DNA of 64,000 bases, taken from Roseovarius sp. MMSF_3350. GTDB taxonomy: Bacteria; Pseudomonadota; Alphaproteobacteria; Rhodobacterales; Rhodobacteraceae. A program made the translations under genes and the position numbers. The number at the start of each line of letters is the position of its first letter. Position 1 is the stretch's first letter. Positions 1 to 8,706 of this stretch are shown here, piece after piece. The notes beneath the pieces were generated by a model. That model was not told the DNA's origin and ran no database searches. It saw only the letters and a list, made by a program, of their open reading frames with translations. Location: contig NZ_JASHIZ010000003.1 of assembly GCF_030733425.1 (NCBI RefSeq), forward strand, positions 62,001 to 126,000. The letters are read 5' to 3'.

Positions 1-1
1 C

Positions 2-1735
2 CTCGCACTCGACGGCGACCTGCCCGCGCTCGACGAGATGGGCGCGCCCGAGGGTAACGGCACTGTCGAGATCCGGTTCAGAGCCTCGCCCCAGCTTTTC
101 GCCAACGGCCATGACCCCGCGATCCTGTTCCGCAGCCTCGAAGCTCTCGGCACGCTCGAGGTCGCGGCCGACCTCTCCGCGCTCGCACCCCTGCGTGACG
201 GCCCATGGTCCGACCCCGCGCTCAGCTGGACGCTGACCTTCACCGCCGACGATTCCGTCGACGAGGCCGCCATCCGCGAAGTCTTCGAATTCGTCGAAGG
301 CCTGTGCGAGCTCGAGATTTCCGCCACCGCGACCGGCCCGGGCGGCCTGCCGCCTCTGCCCGCGCCTTCGGATATGGCGCCGCTTTCGGACGCCACCTCC
401 GCCGATATGATCGCGGCGCCACCCGGCGACAATCTGTCCACGCCCGAACACCCCGCCGCCGCGGTGCCGGCGTCCGGTGCTCCCGCCCCCGCGTCACGGC
501 CCGCAAGTTCGCGCACCAGCACGATCCGCGTCGATCTCCACCGTGTCGACCGCCTGATCAACCTCGTGGGCGAGCTTGTCATCGCCGAGGCGATGCTGCG
601 CCAGTCGATGGACGAGATGCCCAGCTCCGCCAACAGCGGCGTGGACGAGGCCATGAGCCAGCTCAAGACGCTCTCGGGCGCGATCCAGGAAAGCGTCATG
701 GCGATCCGCGCGCAACCCGTGCGCAGCCTCTTCCAGCGCATGTCGCGAATCGTCCGCGAGACAGCCCGAGAGGCCGGGAAATCCGCCCGTCTGGTCACGC
801 TGGGCGACGCCACCGAGGTGGACAAGACCGTCACCGAACGGCTGGTCGAGCCGCTTACCCACATGATCCGCAACGCCATCGACCACGGGCTCGAAATACC
901 CGAGGCGCGGCGCAGCGCCGGCAAGGACGAGCGCGGCACGGTCACGCTCGAGGCCAGCCACCGCTCTGGTCGCGTCGTCATTCTGATCAAGGATGACGGG
1001 GCCGGCATCAACCGCGAGAAAGTGCGCCAGATCGCGATCGAGAAGGGCCTGATCCGGCCCGAGGATGATCTCAGCGACAGCGATATCGACAACCTGCTCT
1101 TCCGTCCCGGCTTTTCCACCGCGGGCGAAATTTCCAACCTGTCGGGCCGCGGCGTCGGCATGGATGTCGTTCGCAACGAGATCCAGTCGCTGGGCGGGCG
1201 CGTCAGCCTGCAATCGGTGCCCGGCCGCGGCACCTCCGTCACGGTCTCCCTGCCGCTCACCCTCGCCGTGCTCGAGGGCATGGTGGTCAAGGTCGCCGAC
1301 CAGTCGCTGATCGTGCCCACCCTGCCCCTGCGCGAAATGCTGCAACCGGGCCAGGCCAAGGTGCACACGCTCTGTGACGGCGACAACGTGCTGGCGCTCG
1401 ACGGCGAGATGGTCCCGATCAAGGATCTTGGCGCCGCGCTCGGCTTCCGCTCCACCCCGATGTGCCTGGGCAAGCAGTCCCTGCTTCTGATCGAGGGTGA
1501 TTCCGGCCACCGCTACGCCCTCGCCGTCGACGGTATCGCCGAGCAGCGCGAGGTCGTGATCAAGGGGCTGGAACAGAACTACCAGAAAATCCCGGGCATC
1601 GCCGCGGCCACGATCCTCGGGGACGGGAAAATCGCGCTCATTGTCGACACCGACCAGATGATCGCCCCCCCTGGCCAAGGCGGATGGGTCGACCGCGCCT
1701 GGCCAGACACCACAGGAGACGTTCATCATGCATGA
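2..1735 (+). CDS. cheA: Chemotaxis histidine kinase CheA, 5' end outside window
   Basis: CheA autophosphorylates on ATP and passes phosphate to CheY and CheB, controlled by receptors through CheW. The frame is open to the window edge, so the N-terminal HPt domain with the phospho-histidine lies upstream. Visible in order are an acidic, proline-rich linker, the dimerisation helix (HRVDRLINLVGELVIAEAM), the N-box (HMIRNAIDHG), the ATP-lid glycine boxes (DDGAGIN, GVGMDVV) and a C-terminal CheW-like domain from about base 1270. The stop overlaps the start of cheW by 8 bp, so the genes are translationally coupled. Identification is firm; the true start cannot be seen. Confidence 0.96.
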   Translation, partial: LALDGDLPALDEMGAPEGNGTVEIRFRASPQLFANGHDPAILFRSLEALGTLEVAADLSALAPLRDGPWSDPALSWTLTFTADDSVDEAAIREVFEFVEGLCELEISATATGPGGLPPLPAPSDMAPLSDATSADMIAAPPGDNLSTPEHPAAAVPASGAPAPASRPASSRTSTIRVDLHRVDRLINLVGELVIAEAMLRQSMDEMPSSANSGVDEAMSQLKTLSGAIQESVMAIRAQPVRSLFQRMSRIVRETAREAGKSARLVTLGDATEVDKTVTERLVEPLTHMIRNAIDHGLEIPEARRSAGKDERGTVTLEASHRSGRVVILIKDDGAGINREKVRQIAIEKGLIRPEDDLSDSDIDNLLFRPGFSTAGEISNLSGRGVGMDVVRNEIQSLGGRVSLQSVPGRGTSVTVSLPLTLAVLEGMVVKVADQSLIVPTLPLREMLQPGQAKVHTLCDGDNVLALDGEMVPIKDLGAALGFRSTPMCLGKQSLLLIEGDSGHRYALAVDGIAEQREVVIKGLEQNYQKIPGIAAATILGDGKIALIVDTDQMIAPPGQGGWVDRAWPDTTGDVHHA

Positions 1736-2198
1736 TACCCAGACCGAATCCCGCACCGTCAACCGGGTGGAGATCGTCTGCTTCACCGTCGAGGATCAGG
1801 ATTTCAGCATCGAGATTTCCCACGTTCTCGAAATCCGCGGCTGGACAAGCACGACAACGCTGCCCCACGCTCCCGATTTCGTCGTCGGAATGATGAACCT
1901 GCGCGGCATCGTCCTGCCCGTGGTCGACCTGTCCCTGCGGCTGGGCTTCGGCAAGACCGAACCGGGCAAGCGCCATGTCATCATCATCGCCCAGATCGAC
2001 GACAAGATCGTCGGCTTTCTGGTCGACGCCGTCTCCGACATCATCACCGTCGACGAGTCCGAGATGCAGGCGACCCCCGAAGTCTCCTCCTCGCGGACCC
2101 AGGCGTTCATCCGCGGCGTCCATTCGCTCGACGACAAGCTCGTGCGCGCGATCGACGTTCGCGAGGTGCTGCCGCAAGAGGCCCCGTTGAGCGCATGA
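1728..2198 (+). CDS. cheW: Chemotaxis coupling protein CheW
   Basis: A 156-residue protein of the usual CheW length, made of a single SH3-like coupling domain that links receptors to CheA. Family features include the FTVEDQDFSIEISHVLEIR opening strand-helix and the MMNLRGIVLPVVDL core. A good AGGAG ribosome site at 1714-1718 precedes the ATG, and the start overlaps the end of cheA. The stop overlaps the start of cheR in an ATGA junction, so cheA, cheW and cheR form one translationally coupled unit. Confidence 0.96.
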   Translation: MHDTQTESRTVNRVEIVCFTVEDQDFSIEISHVLEIRGWTSTTTLPHAPDFVVGMMNLRGIVLPVVDLSLRLGFGKTEPGKRHVIIIAQIDDKIVGFLVDAVSDIITVDESEMQATPEVSSSRTQAFIRGVHSLDDKLVRAIDVREVLPQEAPLSA

Positions 2199-3139
2199 AT
2201 GACCAACCGCAATCCGCGGCCCCGCCCCTGATCAGCCCCGACGACTTCGCCATGGTCGCCGACCTTCTCAAGCGTATGACCGGCATCCATATCGGCGGCA
2301 ACAAGCGGGCGATGGTGTCCGGACGCCTGGCCAAGCGGCTCAAGGCGCTGGGGATCGGCTCGGTCGACGCCTATTGCACCTGGCTGCAACAGCCCGGCAA
2401 TGCCACCGAGCAGGATGCATTCATTTCCGCGCTGACCACCAACATGACCCGGTTCAACCGCGAGGATCACCATTTCACGCACCTCGCCGATCGCATCCTG
2501 CCCAATCTAGCCGCCGCCGCCCGCGCGGGCCGCCGCGTGCGGCTCTGGTCCGCCGCCTGCTCGACCGGCGAAGAAGCCTACGACCTGGCCTTTCGCACGC
2601 TTGATGCCTGCCCCGAGGCCGCCCGGCTCGACCTGCGCATCCTGGCCACCGACATCGACAAGGCAGCGCTCGAGATCGCCCGCGCCGGCGCCTACCCGGC
2701 CTCCAGCCTCACGGATCTGCCGGCCGGCTACGCCGAGCGGCATCTGGACCGCGGCGCAGGGCGAAACGGCATGGTGCGCGTGGCACAGGCGCCGCGCGAC
2801 CTGATCACGTTCCGCTGCCTGAACCTCAACGGCGAATGGCCGTTCCACGGCGGCTTCGATGTCATCATGTGCCGCAACGTGACGATCTATTTCGACGACG
2901 ACACGCAGGCCCGGCTGTGGCAGCGCCTCGCGGATCGGATCGCACCGGGCGGCGCGCTCTATGTCGGCCATTCCGAAATGCTGCCCGAACCCATCGCCCG
3001 GCGGTTCACCCAGCAGGAGCGTGGCGCCTTCTGCCTGCCCCGGGACGTTTCGCCAGATCCAGCGCACAGGCGCGCTGACGTTCCCCCCCTGAAAACCACC
3101 GGCGCCCGGCGTCCAGACAGCAACGGAGCCCTCGGATGA
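2195..3139 (+). CDS. cheR: Chemoreceptor glutamate methyltransferase CheR
   Basis: CheR transfers methyl from S-adenosylmethionine to receptor glutamates during adaptation. The 314-residue product has the alpha-helical N-terminal domain (with the NMTRFNREDHHF segment) followed by the SAM-binding fold with LWSAACSTGEEAYDLAF, the ATDID acidic site and CRNVTIYFDDDTQARL. It ends with GGALYVGHSEML, standard for the family. The last 40 or so residues are a low-complexity tail. It overlaps cheW (ATGA) and cheY (ATGA). No CheB methylesterase is encoded between here and the end of the cluster. Confidence 0.95.
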   Translation: MNDQPQSAAPPLISPDDFAMVADLLKRMTGIHIGGNKRAMVSGRLAKRLKALGIGSVDAYCTWLQQPGNATEQDAFISALTTNMTRFNREDHHFTHLADRILPNLAAAARAGRRVRLWSAACSTGEEAYDLAFRTLDACPEAARLDLRILATDIDKAALEIARAGAYPASSLTDLPAGYAERHLDRGAGRNGMVRVAQAPRDLITFRCLNLNGEWPFHGGFDVIMCRNVTIYFDDDTQARLWQRLADRIAPGGALYVGHSEMLPEPIARRFTQQERGAFCLPRDVSPDPAHRRADVPPLKTTGARRPDSNGALG

Positions 3140-3522
3140 GCCTGAAAGAGAAACTGCATATCCTTGTCGTCGACGACATGTCCACCAGCCGCGGTCTTCT
3201 GACCCAGGCGCTCGACGAACTGGGGATCAAGAATTACCGCACCGAGGCTGACGGCCACACCGCCTGGAGCAGCCTTGCTTCCAAGCCCGTGCATCTCGTG
3301 ATCTCCGATTTCAACATGCCCCGCATGGACGGCCTGCAACTGCTCGAGGCGATCCGTTCGCACCGGGCCATCGCCCGGACCGGGTTCATCCTGGTGACCG
3401 GCCGCGCCGACAGGGACATCATCGAGCGGGGCACCCGGCTGGGCATGAACAACTACCTCAAGAAGCCGTTCCAGACCGCGCAGCTCAAGGCCTGCATCGA
3501 AAAGGTCGTCGGCCGCCTCTGA
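3136..3522 (+). CDS. cheY: Single-domain response regulator, CheY type
   Basis: A 128-residue receiver domain with no output domain. The acidic pocket is D13 and D14, the phospho-acceptor is D58 in LVISDFNMPRMDG, T88 is the switch threonine and K110 sits in the KKPF loop. It should carry the CheA signal to the flagellar motor or act as a phosphate sink. It starts inside the cheR stop codon. The acceptor context (SDFNMP rather than DWNMP) is ordinary. Another CheY elsewhere in the genome cannot be excluded, so motor control by this copy is an inference. Confidence 0.93.
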   Translation: MSLKEKLHILVVDDMSTSRGLLTQALDELGIKNYRTEADGHTAWSSLASKPVHLVISDFNMPRMDGLQLLEAIRSHRAIARTGFILVTGRADRDIIERGTRLGMNNYLKKPFQTAQLKACIEKVVGRL

Positions 3523-3556
3523 GCCGCCGCCCCCCGTCAACCATCAGGAGCATTCC

Positions 3557-3907
3557 GTGACGCCTCGCCCCATCTCCCGCATTCTCGCCATTCTGGCCGA
3601 GGAAACCGACGATCTCGCGGGCATCGCGCAGCGTCTGGACACCCTGATTCCCGAACTGGTCATGCACCTGCCCGAGCATGCCACGGCGGATCTGCGCGAC
3701 CTTCAGCGGGTCGATGCGCTCTGGCAGCATCTGCGCGACATCTCACGCGTGCTCGACACCGTGTCGGCCTCGGTCGAAACCGGCGCGCGGCTCGATCCCT
3801 CCGCGCTGCTCGACCAGGTCCGCCTCGATTATTTCCGGCACCGATTGCTGGATGATCCCGTGAAGCCCGATCTGGGTCGCGGCGACGGCCAGCCGATCCT
3901 GTTCTGA
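3557..3907 (+). CDS. Small protein of unknown function in the chemotaxis operon
   Basis: A 116-residue protein that I do not recognise. It starts at GTG with a strong AGGAG site at 3546-3550. It has no signal peptide or membrane segment and is predicted largely helical, with a regular leucine pattern (ILAEETDDLAGIAQRLDTLIPEL). It lies 34 bp after cheY and 47 bp before the PAS protein, all on the same strand, so it is most likely co-transcribed and may bind a chemotaxis component. The helical character and size would suit a CheZ-like or adaptor role, but no CheZ active-site pattern was found, so no function is assigned. Confidence 0.7.
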   Translation: MTPRPISRILAILAEETDDLAGIAQRLDTLIPELVMHLPEHATADLRDLQRVDALWQHLRDISRVLDTVSASVETGARLDPSALLDQVRLDYFRHRLLDDPVKPDLGRGDGQPILF

Positions 3908-3954
3908 CACCTCTGCGGCGCGCGGCGCGGCCACCTCTGAAAGGACCTTTCGCG

Positions 3955-5172
3955 ATGCAACAAACGGCAACCGCTACCGACCACCCCACACCGCCCGGGG
4001 CCGAGGTCGACTATCCGCCTGAACAGCTTCTTGCCTCGGCAACCGATCCCCGCGGTGTGATCGGCTATGCCAACCAGGAATTCTGCCGGGTCGCGGGCAT
4101 GCCGAAGGAGGATCTCGTCGGTGCGCCGCACAAGGTCGTGCGCCATCCCGACATGCCCCGCGGCCTTTTCCACCTGATGTGGGCCAGGCTTCATGCCAAG
4201 CTTCCGGTCTGCACATATGTCAAGAATTCCACAGCCGATGGCGGCTTCTACTGGGTCTTCGCGACCGTCACGCCGACGCGCGACGGGTACCTTTCGGTCC
4301 GGATCAAGCCGCGCTCGGACTTTTTCGACCTGACACGCGACATCTACACCGCCATGCTCGCAGAAGAGGCCGGCGGCATGCCCCCGGACAAAAGCGCCGA
4401 TTGGATGCTGGGGCGGCTGGCCGAGCAGGGGTACCCCGATTTCGACGCCTACAGCCTTGCCGCGCTCGACGCCGAGTTCAACAGGCGCGAGGATATCGAC
4501 CAGGCCGCGGAATCCGACCTGAGGAAGATCGCCCAGCTGACAGAGCTGATGAACGAGTCCGATCTACTGGTCCAGAGGATCATCGAGATATTTCAGCAGG
4601 TGCGCGGCGAACCGATCAACCTGCGCATCCTCAGCAGCCGGTTGGAGGGCGCGGGGGTCGCGATCGGCACCATCTCCAAGAACTACGAGACGATGTCGTC
4701 GGACATGTACCAGATGATCGAGCGTCTGCGCTGCGACGAGACGGGCCTCTTGGTGCGCATGCGCGGCGCCCTTGTCCGCGCCCAAAGCCTGTCTCAGATC
4801 GCCGGACTGATGGACCTGACCGCCCGCCAGTCGGCCGTGAAATACGACGCGGCAAACCGCAATCTCGGCGGGCGCGAGATCCTGCATGCCCAATCCGCGT
4901 CACTCACCGAGATCAGCCGCGCCGCCGTTTCCGAGGTTGCCAGCCTGGGCAAGCTTGTCCCGGATGTCTGCCGCCAGCTGCGCCGCCGGATCAACGGCCT
5001 CGACCTCGTCAAGCTGCTCTGCCGTGTCGAAAGCGGCCGGATGAGCGACGTGGACACCGGCCTTGTCGGCATCATCCACCGTCTCGAGGAGGCCCATCAA
5101 CAGACCGACCGACACCTTGCCGCGCTCTCCGCCACCGCGTTCCAGATCGACGCCACGTCCAATGCGCTCTGA
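3955..5172 (+). CDS. Soluble PAS-domain sensor, Aer-like, without a methyl-accepting domain
   Basis: A 405-residue cytoplasmic protein. Residues about 18-120 form a PAS domain of the aerotaxis-receptor kind, with GYANQEFCRVAGMPKEDLVG, a HPDMPRGLF segment and GGFYWVFATVTP. The remaining 280 residues are helical and probably coiled coil, but they lack the receptor signalling hairpin (no NLLALNA-like motif), and no transmembrane segment is visible. It may therefore act through a partner such as the MCP encoded two genes downstream. FAD or haem binding is possible for such PAS domains but cannot be read from the sequence. The start is an ATG 7 bases after AAGGAC. Confidence 0.75.
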   Translation: MQQTATATDHPTPPGAEVDYPPEQLLASATDPRGVIGYANQEFCRVAGMPKEDLVGAPHKVVRHPDMPRGLFHLMWARLHAKLPVCTYVKNSTADGGFYWVFATVTPTRDGYLSVRIKPRSDFFDLTRDIYTAMLAEEAGGMPPDKSADWMLGRLAEQGYPDFDAYSLAALDAEFNRREDIDQAAESDLRKIAQLTELMNESDLLVQRIIEIFQQVRGEPINLRILSSRLEGAGVAIGTISKNYETMSSDMYQMIERLRCDETGLLVRMRGALVRAQSLSQIAGLMDLTARQSAVKYDAANRNLGGREILHAQSASLTEISRAAVSEVASLGKLVPDVCRQLRRRINGLDLVKLLCRVESGRMSDVDTGLVGIIHRLEEAHQQTDRHLAALSATAFQIDATSNAL

Positions 5173-5255
5173 TCTGACGGGGGTTCAGAGGATCTTAAAT
5201 CTTATCGCCGATCATGCCGGCTGACCTTGACCAAATCCAACCTTCGGAGGGACCC

Positions 5256-5825
5256 ATGAAGAAGACGCTTACCACCCTTGCCGCGACGATTCTCGTCGCC
5301 ACCGGCGCCCAGGCGGCCGGCGAATATGACGGTGCATTGACCGATCTTGCCAACAGCACCATTGCCGCCTGGGTCGCCGATCCGGTTGTCCTCGGCGCCG
5401 TCCGCGCCCAGAACGTCTCGACCGCCAGCCTGACCGAGCACGAGATCATCGCGCTCGACGCCACCTGGCGGCAACAGACCGTCTCGGGCGGTGATCTGGT
5501 CGACACCGTGCTGTCGAACACGCTGTCGGCCCACCTCAAGGATATCCACATGCAGGGCGCCGGGCGCTATACCGAGATTTTCGTCACCGACATCCGCGGG
5601 CTCAATGTCGGCCAGAGCGGCATCACCTCGGACTATTGGCAGGGGGACGAGGCCAAGTGGCAGGTCCCGCACGAGACGTCAAGCATCCATATCGGCGATA
5701 TCGAATTCGACGAATCCACCCAGTCCTACCAAAGCCAGGTCAGCGTTCCGATCATGGATGACGGCAGTTTCGTCGGCGTGATCACCGTCGGCGTCAACGT
5801 CGAAATGCTTGCCTCCGCAAACTGA
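5256..5825 (+). CDS. Exported Cache/PDC-like sensor protein
   Basis: A 189-residue protein with a clear signal peptide ([20 protein letters not shown]) and no other membrane segment, so it should be periplasmic. The mature part resembles the ligand-binding PDC/Cache domain found outside chemoreceptors and sensor kinases: an N-terminal helix, [14 protein letters not shown], a [11 protein letters not shown] segment and a closing strand with a [18 protein letters not shown] pattern. The start was set at 5256 because GGAGGG lies 5 bases upstream; an in-frame ATG at 5214 has no such site. It sits 25 bp before the MCP gene, suggesting that it modulates that receptor or a related periplasmic sensor. 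Confidence 0.72.
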   Translation: MKKTLTTLAATILVATGAQAAGEYDGALTDLANSTIAAWVADPVVLGAVRAQNVSTASLTEHEIIALDATWRQQTVSGGDLVDTVLSNTLSAHLKDIHMQGAGRYTEIFVTDIRGLNVGQSGITSDYWQGDEAKWQVPHETSSIHIGDIEFDESTQSYQSQVSVPIMDDGSFVGVITVGVNVEMLASAN

Positions 5826-5850
5826 CAATTCCACCCTAGGGGAGTCCGTG

Positions 5851-7773
5851 ATGACCACGACCGCACCAACCACCGACACCGGTACCGGCCGGATTACCGC
5901 CGCCCTGTCGGCGCTCAGCATCCGTTCGAAGCTTGCGGTTGCCGTCGCCCTGGGCTTCCTTCTCACCTTCAGCGTCTGTTTCGCACTGCTCAGCGTCAAC
6001 CTCAGATCCATGAGCCAGGCAAAACAGGTCGAACACCAGGCCGACTTCGCCGAAATGCTCTCGAGCCAGATGCGCGGACCGATGCAGTTCAAGGACGGAA
6101 ACCGACTGACCGAAATCTACCAGCCTGCCACCGAAAAGGATCCGTCGCTGGTCGCCGTCGATATTCTGCACGTTTCGGGCGAGCACCTGTCGGCCTACAA
6201 CGCGCGCGCCACCCCGCAGGCGCAATTGCCCCATGTCTTGCAGGACGCGATCGACACCAAGCGTTTGGCCCAGGTTCAGAATGGCCATATCGACATCGTC
6301 GCCGTACCGATCCTGGCCAAGGACGGCGAGACGGTTCTGGGCGCAGCCGGTTTTGCCTGGGACAACGGCATTTTCCTTGCCGCCCAGCAGATGCAGATCC
6401 TGCGCGTGCTGGGCATCAGCTCTGTCGTGGCCATCGGCGGACTGGTTGCGATCGTTCTTGCGATCTCGCATCTGGTGACCGGGCCGATCAAGGCGCTCAG
6501 CCGCGCCATGCAGGCCGTCTCCGACCATGATTACACGACCGCCATACCGGGCGCCCGGCGCGGCGACGAGATCGGCACGATGGCGCAGGGCCTGGAAGGG
6601 TTCCGCGACACGCTGCTGCGCGACCAGACCGAGGCCCGTGAGCGGCAGAAGCTGACGTTGATGCGGCAAAACCTGCTGCACCAGCTTGGCGAGCGCATGT
6701 CGCGTCTTTCTGCCGGTCAGACCGATTGCATGATCCAGACGGCGGAGTTCGAAGGGCTCGATTCCGACCACATCGAGATCTGCGACAATTTCAACGACGT
6801 CGTCTCGAACCTGCGCAGCATGCTGTCGACCATCGTCTCCACCGCCGACAGCGTGCGCACCAGCTCTCAGGAAATCTCCGAGGTGGCCGAGGAACAGTCC
6901 AAGCGCTCCGAGGCGCAGGCCGCAACACTCGAGGAATCCGCCGCCGCCATCGAGGAACTCAATACCAGCGTGCAGACGACCGCCACCCTGGCGATGGACG
7001 CCAACGAGCGGATCGCCGACAACAAGACGCGCGCCGCCACCGGCGGCGCGGTCGTCGACCGCACGGTCAAGGCCATGCGCGATATCGAGGAATCCTCCCA
7101 ACAGATCACCGCTATCATCGGCGTGATCGATGACATCGCGTTCCAGACCAACCTTCTGGCCCTGAACGCCGGCGTCGAGGCCGCGCGCGCCGGGGATTCC
7201 GGCCGCGGCTTTGCCGTGGTCGCCTCCGAAGTGCGCGCCCTTGCGCAACGGGCCTCGGATTCCGCAAACGAAATCAAGGAACTCATCATGCGCTCAAGCG
7301 AGCATGTCACCGAAGGCAGCGAACTTGCCAACCAGGCTGGCGCGGCGCTCAGCGACATCATCGACGGCGTCAACCACGTCTCCGACCTGGTGTCGCGCAT
7401 CGCCAGCGGCTCCAGCGAACAGGCGACCAATCTTGCCGAGATCAAGGACAGCGTCACCGAACTCGACAAGGTGACCCAGCAGAACGCCGCCGTGATCGAG
7501 GAATCCTCGGCCGCCAGCCGCAGTCTCAGCCACGAGGCGCAACGCATGTCCGACATCCTGCGCCAGTTCAACCTTGACGAGTTGCGCGATACGTCCACCG
7601 CCAGCGCCGGACCGGGTGACATGGCACCCCGCAAGACCGGCTGGGAAGGTGAACTCGCCCGGACCGATCCGCACGCGGCCGCCCCGGCCCGGCCGGGCAT
7701 ACCGGCCAAGGCACCCGCGCCCGCCGTCAGTGCCGTCGCGGTGAACGGCGCGGAAGACTGGCATGAATTCTGA
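5851..7773 (+). CDS. Methyl-accepting chemotaxis protein with C-terminal xWxxF tether
   Basis: A 640-residue transmembrane chemoreceptor. TM1 is near residues 28-49, the periplasmic ligand domain spans about 50-183, TM2 is near 184-208, and a HAMP domain follows. The cytoplasmic rod has the conserved hairpin tip [20 protein letters not shown] and the [20 protein letters not shown] strand. After about 50 flexible Ala/Pro residues the protein ends in DWHEF, matching the xWxxF pentapeptide used by some receptors to tether CheR or CheB. The start at 5851 follows AGGGGAG; an upstream in-frame ATG overlaps the previous gene and lacks such a site. The ligand is unknown. Confidence 0.93.
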   Translation: MTTTAPTTDTGTGRITAALSALSIRSKLAVAVALGFLLTFSVCFALLSVNLRSMSQAKQVEHQADFAEMLSSQMRGPMQFKDGNRLTEIYQPATEKDPSLVAVDILHVSGEHLSAYNARATPQAQLPHVLQDAIDTKRLAQVQNGHIDIVAVPILAKDGETVLGAAGFAWDNGIFLAAQQMQILRVLGISSVVAIGGLVAIVLAISHLVTGPIKALSRAMQAVSDHDYTTAIPGARRGDEIGTMAQGLEGFRDTLLRDQTEARERQKLTLMRQNLLHQLGERMSRLSAGQTDCMIQTAEFEGLDSDHIEICDNFNDVVSNLRSMLSTIVSTADSVRTSSQEISEVAEEQSKRSEAQAATLEESAAAIEELNTSVQTTATLAMDANERIADNKTRAATGGAVVDRTVKAMRDIEESSQQITAIIGVIDDIAFQTNLLALNAGVEAARAGDSGRGFAVVASEVRALAQRASDSANEIKELIMRSSEHVTEGSELANQAGAALSDIIDGVNHVSDLVSRIASGSSEQATNLAEIKDSVTELDKVTQQNAAVIEESSAASRSLSHEAQRMSDILRQFNLDELRDTSTASAGPGDMAPRKTGWEGELARTDPHAAAPARPGIPAKAPAPAVSAVAVNGAEDWHEF

Positions 7774-7809
7774 TCGAACCCCCGCCCCACCGCGGCGCCA
7801 GGAGGCAGA

Positions 7810-8415
7810 ATGACACGTCCCGACAGCCGCGGCGGAGCGCAGCCGGTCCGGGCCGGCCTGCGCGGTCAGGCCCCCGGCCCGGTCGAAGGAGCCGTCTTCA
7901 TTCCGCTGTTTCAGGGCGAAACTCGGATCTCGTCCCGGCGCGACGAGGTCATGACCACGATTCTCGGCTCGTGTATCGCCACCTGCATGTGGGACGCGGT
8001 GACCGGTGTGGGCGGCATGAACCACTTCCTGTTGCCAGGCGGGAACAGCGATCGCGGCGACAACATGCGCTATGGCGTGAATGCCATGGAACTGCTGATC
8101 AACGGCCTTCTGAAAAAGGGCGCGGACCGCCGTCGCCTCGAGGTCAAGCTTTTCGGCGGCGCCAAGATGTTCGACGGCGGCTCCGAGATCGGGGCCAAGA
8201 ATGCCAGCTTCGCCAAATGGTACATGGAAAACGAAGGCTTCAGCGTGACGGGCAGTTGCCTCGGCGGCACGAGGGGCCGCAAGATCAGGTTCTGGCCCGT
8301 CTCGGGTCGGGTCCAGCAATGCTTCATGTCGAGCATGACGGATCCCGCCCTGCCCGTTCCTGCGCGACCGCAGCGGGACGACACCGCGTCGCAGGGTGAT
8401 ATTCAACTTTTCTGA
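7810..8415 (+). CDS. cheD: Chemoreceptor glutamine deamidase CheD
   Basis: CheD deamidates receptor glutamines to glutamates and can be regulated by CheC or CheY-P. The 201-residue product has the family core: TILGSCIATCMWD with catalytic C55, GGMNHFLLP with catalytic H72, and VKLFGGAKMF with the ILE/threonine region that follows. The first 40 residues and last 20 are unconserved extensions. It follows the MCP by 36 bp with an AGGAGG site at 7799-7804 and is the last clear gene of the cluster. Confidence 0.94.
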   Translation: MTRPDSRGGAQPVRAGLRGQAPGPVEGAVFIPLFQGETRISSRRDEVMTTILGSCIATCMWDAVTGVGGMNHFLLPGGNSDRGDNMRYGVNAMELLINGLLKKGADRRRLEVKLFGGAKMFDGGSEIGAKNASFAKWYMENEGFSVTGSCLGGTRGRKIRFWPVSGRVQQCFMSSMTDPALPVPARPQRDDTASQGDIQLF

Positions 8416-8455
8416 TTATCGGCCCGATTTCGCAATCGTGCCTGGAGGATCAGCT

Positions 8456-8539
8456 ATGGCGCTCCACCGGTTTCCGCAGTCTGACTTCTTCCTCACGCGC
8501 GGACGGGCCAAAGTCGCGGATCCGGGAAACCACAGATAG
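8456..8539 (+). CDS. Possible 27-residue ORF after cheD
   Basis: An ATG 6 bases after a good TGGAGGAT site opens 27 codons (MALHRFPQSDFFLTRGRAK and a short tail) before TAG. No family is recognised. The ribosome site is better than chance, but the peptide is basic, short and lacks any membrane or metal motif. It could be a real small protein, a decayed gene, or coincidence. Confidence 0.25.
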   Translation: MALHRFPQSDFFLTRGRAKVADPGNHR

Positions 8540-8706
8540 TCTCAAGCAAGCCCGTTTCGCCGGGGCCCACCCGACGGGCAGAAAACTATGGTTCGCCTCG
8601 AGACCCCAGCGAGTGCCGGCGCAGTGCCTCGACAGGGAGACCTGACAAGGTGGTACCGAAGCCAGTCGGCATGACATGCGCGTATAGTTCGCGCGTGTCT
8701 TGCGGG

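Noticed and set aside
494..1786. Minus-strand frame of 430 codons opposite cheA
   Set aside because: It is a composition shadow of cheA with no start signal or family.
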